The translations under genes and the position numbers were made by a program. A model generated the notes under the pieces. It was not told the DNA's origin, made no database searches, and worked only from the letters and a program-made list of their open reading frames with translations. A stretch of 64,000 nucleotides of DNA from contig JADJGC010000015.1 of the NCBI GenBank assembly GCA_016708315.1, positions 10,507 through 74,506 of the forward strand, written 5' to 3'. Below are positions 62,218-64,000 of this stretch, in pieces; positions within the stretch are counted from its first letter, which is position 1, and the number at the start of each line of letters is the position of its first letter. This stretch comes from a bacterium (GTDB taxonomy: Bacteria > Zixibacteria > MSB-5A5 > CAIYYT01).

Positions 62218-63219
62218 TCAGATATGAAATTCGAGCACATCGCCGTCCGCCAGAACGAAATCCTTATGCACTCTTTGTCCGTCATGTTTCCCCACGCCCC
62301 AGATCTTGGCAAACTGCAGACGTTCAGCGAAATCCTTGTGGATACTATAAGCAGCATCTTCTACCGTCGCGCCAATATGCAATACCACTGGATCGTTGCG
62401 GTCGGCTTCGTGCCCCGGAGTCTTTGTATAAACACGCAATAATTTCAATGTCTTGTACAAATCCATCTCAAGTAGCGCAATGCCTTCCCTGCTCACCGAG
62501 TTGATTCGATATATCGGGAAACGCTCGCCGAATTCGTCGCGTAGAAAACCAAGCCGTATATCATCCTCGTCGCGGTCGCACTTGTTGGCAATTAAGAAGG
62601 TCTTCTTCACCACTTCATCAAGTGAGTAGTCCTCGTCGTCTACTTCATGCTCCGGCGCCGACAAACTAATCCGATGCTCCTTGAGAAGATTCAACGCACC
62701 GTGAAGATCATCAATCAGACTATCGGTCGAAAGATCGGCAAACAGAAACACTGCATCGGCGCGAAACAAAATCGATGTCATCCAGCCATCGTATGATTCC
62801 ACTGCAATCGGCGGAAGGTCTATCAACTGGAATTTCACATTCTCCCAAACCATCATTCCGGCAACCGGTTCGCGCGTCGCAAACGGATAGTCGGCTATGA
62901 TCGGATGCGCATTGCTGACCGAAGCCAGAAACTGCGATTTCCCGCAATTGGGCGGTCCCACCAACGGTATCTGCGCTGCACCCTCACGCGGGAGATTGTC
63001 TAACGCCTTTTGCTTGGAAGCTCCACCTGATTTCTGTCCCGGCGCCTTTTTAACTTTGGCAATCTTCGCCTTGATCTCCGCCTGTATCTTCTCAGTGCCT
63101 TTGTGCTTGGGGATGATCTTGAGCATCTCTTGCAAACAGATCAAGCGCTCCTGATCGTCAGTAGCCTCACGGTATCGTTGTTCCGCTTTCTTATATGGAG
63201 GTGTGAGATTGGCTGGCAT
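62218..63219 (-). CDS. OBG/DRG-type GTPase with C-terminal TGS domain
   Basis: A 333-residue cytoplasmic GTPase. An N-terminal basic helix-rich part (about 1-75) precedes the G domain: G1 GPPNCGKS, switch-region YPFATREPVAGMM, G3 DLPPI and G4 NKCD. Residues about 265-333 are a TGS domain (LRVYTKTPGHEADRNDPVVL, ending DGDVLEFHI). G3 has Pro where most relatives have Gly (DxPG), which may affect GTP hydrolysis. This matches the DRG-like class, which is often tied to ribosome function. It diverges from the ATP-grasp gene. Confidence 0.87.
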   Translation of the reverse strand: MPANLTPPYKKAEQRYREATDDQERLICLQEMLKIIPKHKGTEKIQAEIKAKIAKVKKAPGQKSGGASKQKALDNLPREGAAQIPLVGPPNCGKSQFLASVSNAHPIIADYPFATREPVAGMMVWENVKFQLIDLPPIAVESYDGWMTSILFRADAVFLFADLSTDSLIDDLHGALNLLKEHRISLSAPEHEVDDEDYSLDEVVKKTFLIANKCDRDEDDIRLGFLRDEFGERFPIYRINSVSREGIALLEMDLYKTLKLLRVYTKTPGHEADRNDPVVLHIGATVEDAAYSIHKDFAERLQFAKIWGVGKHDGQRVHKDFVLADGDVLEFHI

Positions 63220-63326
63220 ATTGTCCGTAGTATAGGTATTGCACTCGAAGTGTCAAGTCGCCCGTTTTTCGCCCAGATGAAAATTCCGTTGCGCAATCGC
63301 CGCCTTGAGCCAATCTTGCCGACACA

Positions 63327-64000
63327 ATGAGCATTTTCACACCGTTCAAGTTTCGCTACGACTTACTGAAAGACGCCGCGCCGACTCGCGTTACTTACAA
63401 CGTAAGTTACGCCCGGCAATACTCTGAAGCATGGCATCTGTTCAAACTCAACCAGCTTGAACCCTATGAGTTCAACGACAATCACTTGTCAGACCCCAAA
63501 CTTACCCTCGCTGACAAAGAACGATTCTTGAGTTACAATCAAGCCTGCATCCTCAACAGTACACTCAATCCTCTGCCGTCGCGTGGCATTCTCCAGAAAT
63601 TCGCCTTCTCGCAATTCATGGGTACCTTCGGCATACCGACACCGCGCAGCTACGGCCTCTTTGATCCCGACTTCGGCTACACACCGAATAGAGAATCCTT
63701 CCGCTCCGTCGAAGATATCAAGCGCGTGATCGACGCCAACAATCTGACCGAATTCGTTATCAAACCCGCCGGCGGCGCCAAAGGCACCGGCATCACCGTC
63801 ATCACTTCGCGCCGTGGCGACAAGTTCATCAGCGGCGACGAACAAGAATTCGATTTCGCCGCTCTTCACAAACTGATGCTCGACGCTTTCAAATCCAACA
63901 TGCCGCGTCACCGCGATTGTGTGCTGCTTCAGGAACGTATCAAACAGCACCCGGCTTTCGATGCTATCAATCCCAATTGCACCAACACGATTCGTGTTAT
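63327..64000 (+). CDS. ATP-grasp protein of the sugar-transfer-associated type, partial
   Basis: Open from ATG 63327 to the end of the window (about 224 codons, no stop), so the C-terminus is missing. The translation begins MSIFTPFKFRYDLLKDA and contains FSQFMGTFGIPTPRSYGLF, EFVIKPAGGAKGTGITVIT and LLQERIKQHPAFDAINPN before CTNTIRV. These are the nucleotide-binding and carboxylate-binding segments of an ATP-grasp fold, closest to the sugar-transfer-associated family. Such proteins ligate a carboxylate to an amine in surface polysaccharide or peptide synthesis. The ribosome site is weak. Confidence 0.82.
   Translation, partial: MSIFTPFKFRYDLLKDAAPTRVTYNVSYARQYSEAWHLFKLNQLEPYEFNDNHLSDPKLTLADKERFLSYNQACILNSTLNPLPSRGILQKFAFSQFMGTFGIPTPRSYGLFDPDFGYTPNRESFRSVEDIKRVIDANNLTEFVIKPAGGAKGTGITVITSRRGDKFISGDEQEFDFAALHKLMLDAFKSNMPRHRDCVLLQERIKQHPAFDAINPNCTNTIRV

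Overview
The window looks like a chromosomal segment from an uncultivated bacterium of the FCB superphylum, most like candidate phylum Zixibacteria (inference). The evidence is a dense set of secreted proteins with type IX secretion (T9SS) C-terminal sorting domains (NPNPFNP near the start, TKKMVLLK-like ends), dockerin-type repeats ending GGGPAP, cohesin-like beta-sandwiches and TolB-like propellers, all beside ordinary Gram-negative housekeeping genes (murA, purE, holB, ftsX). Base composition is moderate, near 50 % GC by eye. No rRNA, tRNA, IS element or CRISPR array was found.

Region 1 (about 1-35,100, minus strand) is a secretome island. It holds nine large exported proteins: a small cohesin-like T9SS cargo, a subtilisin-family protease with PKD, cohesin-like and dockerin modules, an Asp-box protein with a cysteine-flanked dockerin, a ~1,950-residue repeat protein now split by a one-base frameshift, a giant 4,112-residue protein with 37 tandem Ig/cadherin-like repeats, three cohesin/dockerin/T9SS proteins, and a small cohesin-like/dockerin protein. 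Two C-terminal designs alternate: a T9SS sorting domain, or a terminal dockerin pair, often ending in Cys-Pro. The island has many strong intrinsic terminators and hairpins.

Region 2 (about 35,100-35,830) is a long gap with a candidate small structured RNA on the minus strand (promoter, nested stems, T-tract terminator). Region 3 (35,833-43,671) has two directly abutting HDOD regulators, a GNAT acetyltransferase, a DinB-like protein, a type III polyketide synthase behind an extended palindrome, a membrane glycosyltransferase-like protein with TPRs, and two FKBP prolyl isomerases.

Region 4 (43,688-49,186) carries a Ycf48-like lipoprotein and an overlapping ftsE-like/ftsX/envC-like operon followed by holB. 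The FtsE-like protein has lost essentially every ATPase motif and the EnvC-like LytM domain has lost most of its metal ligands. Region 5 (49,191-57,092) has a DUF2723 membrane protein, a lone cohesin-like secreted protein, a peptidase-propeller-Omp85 fusion split by a frameshift, murA and purE. Region 6 (57,267-64,000) has a DUF5989/membrane protein/SGNH-hydrolase set (the last also frameshifted), an efflux adaptor, a TolB-like propeller protein, a TGS-domain GTPase and a partial ATP-grasp gene running off the end.

The most notable points are the giant repeat protein with higher-order repeat expansion, the catalytically dead FtsE/EnvC pair, the three single-base frameshifts in otherwise intact genes, and the candidate small RNA.
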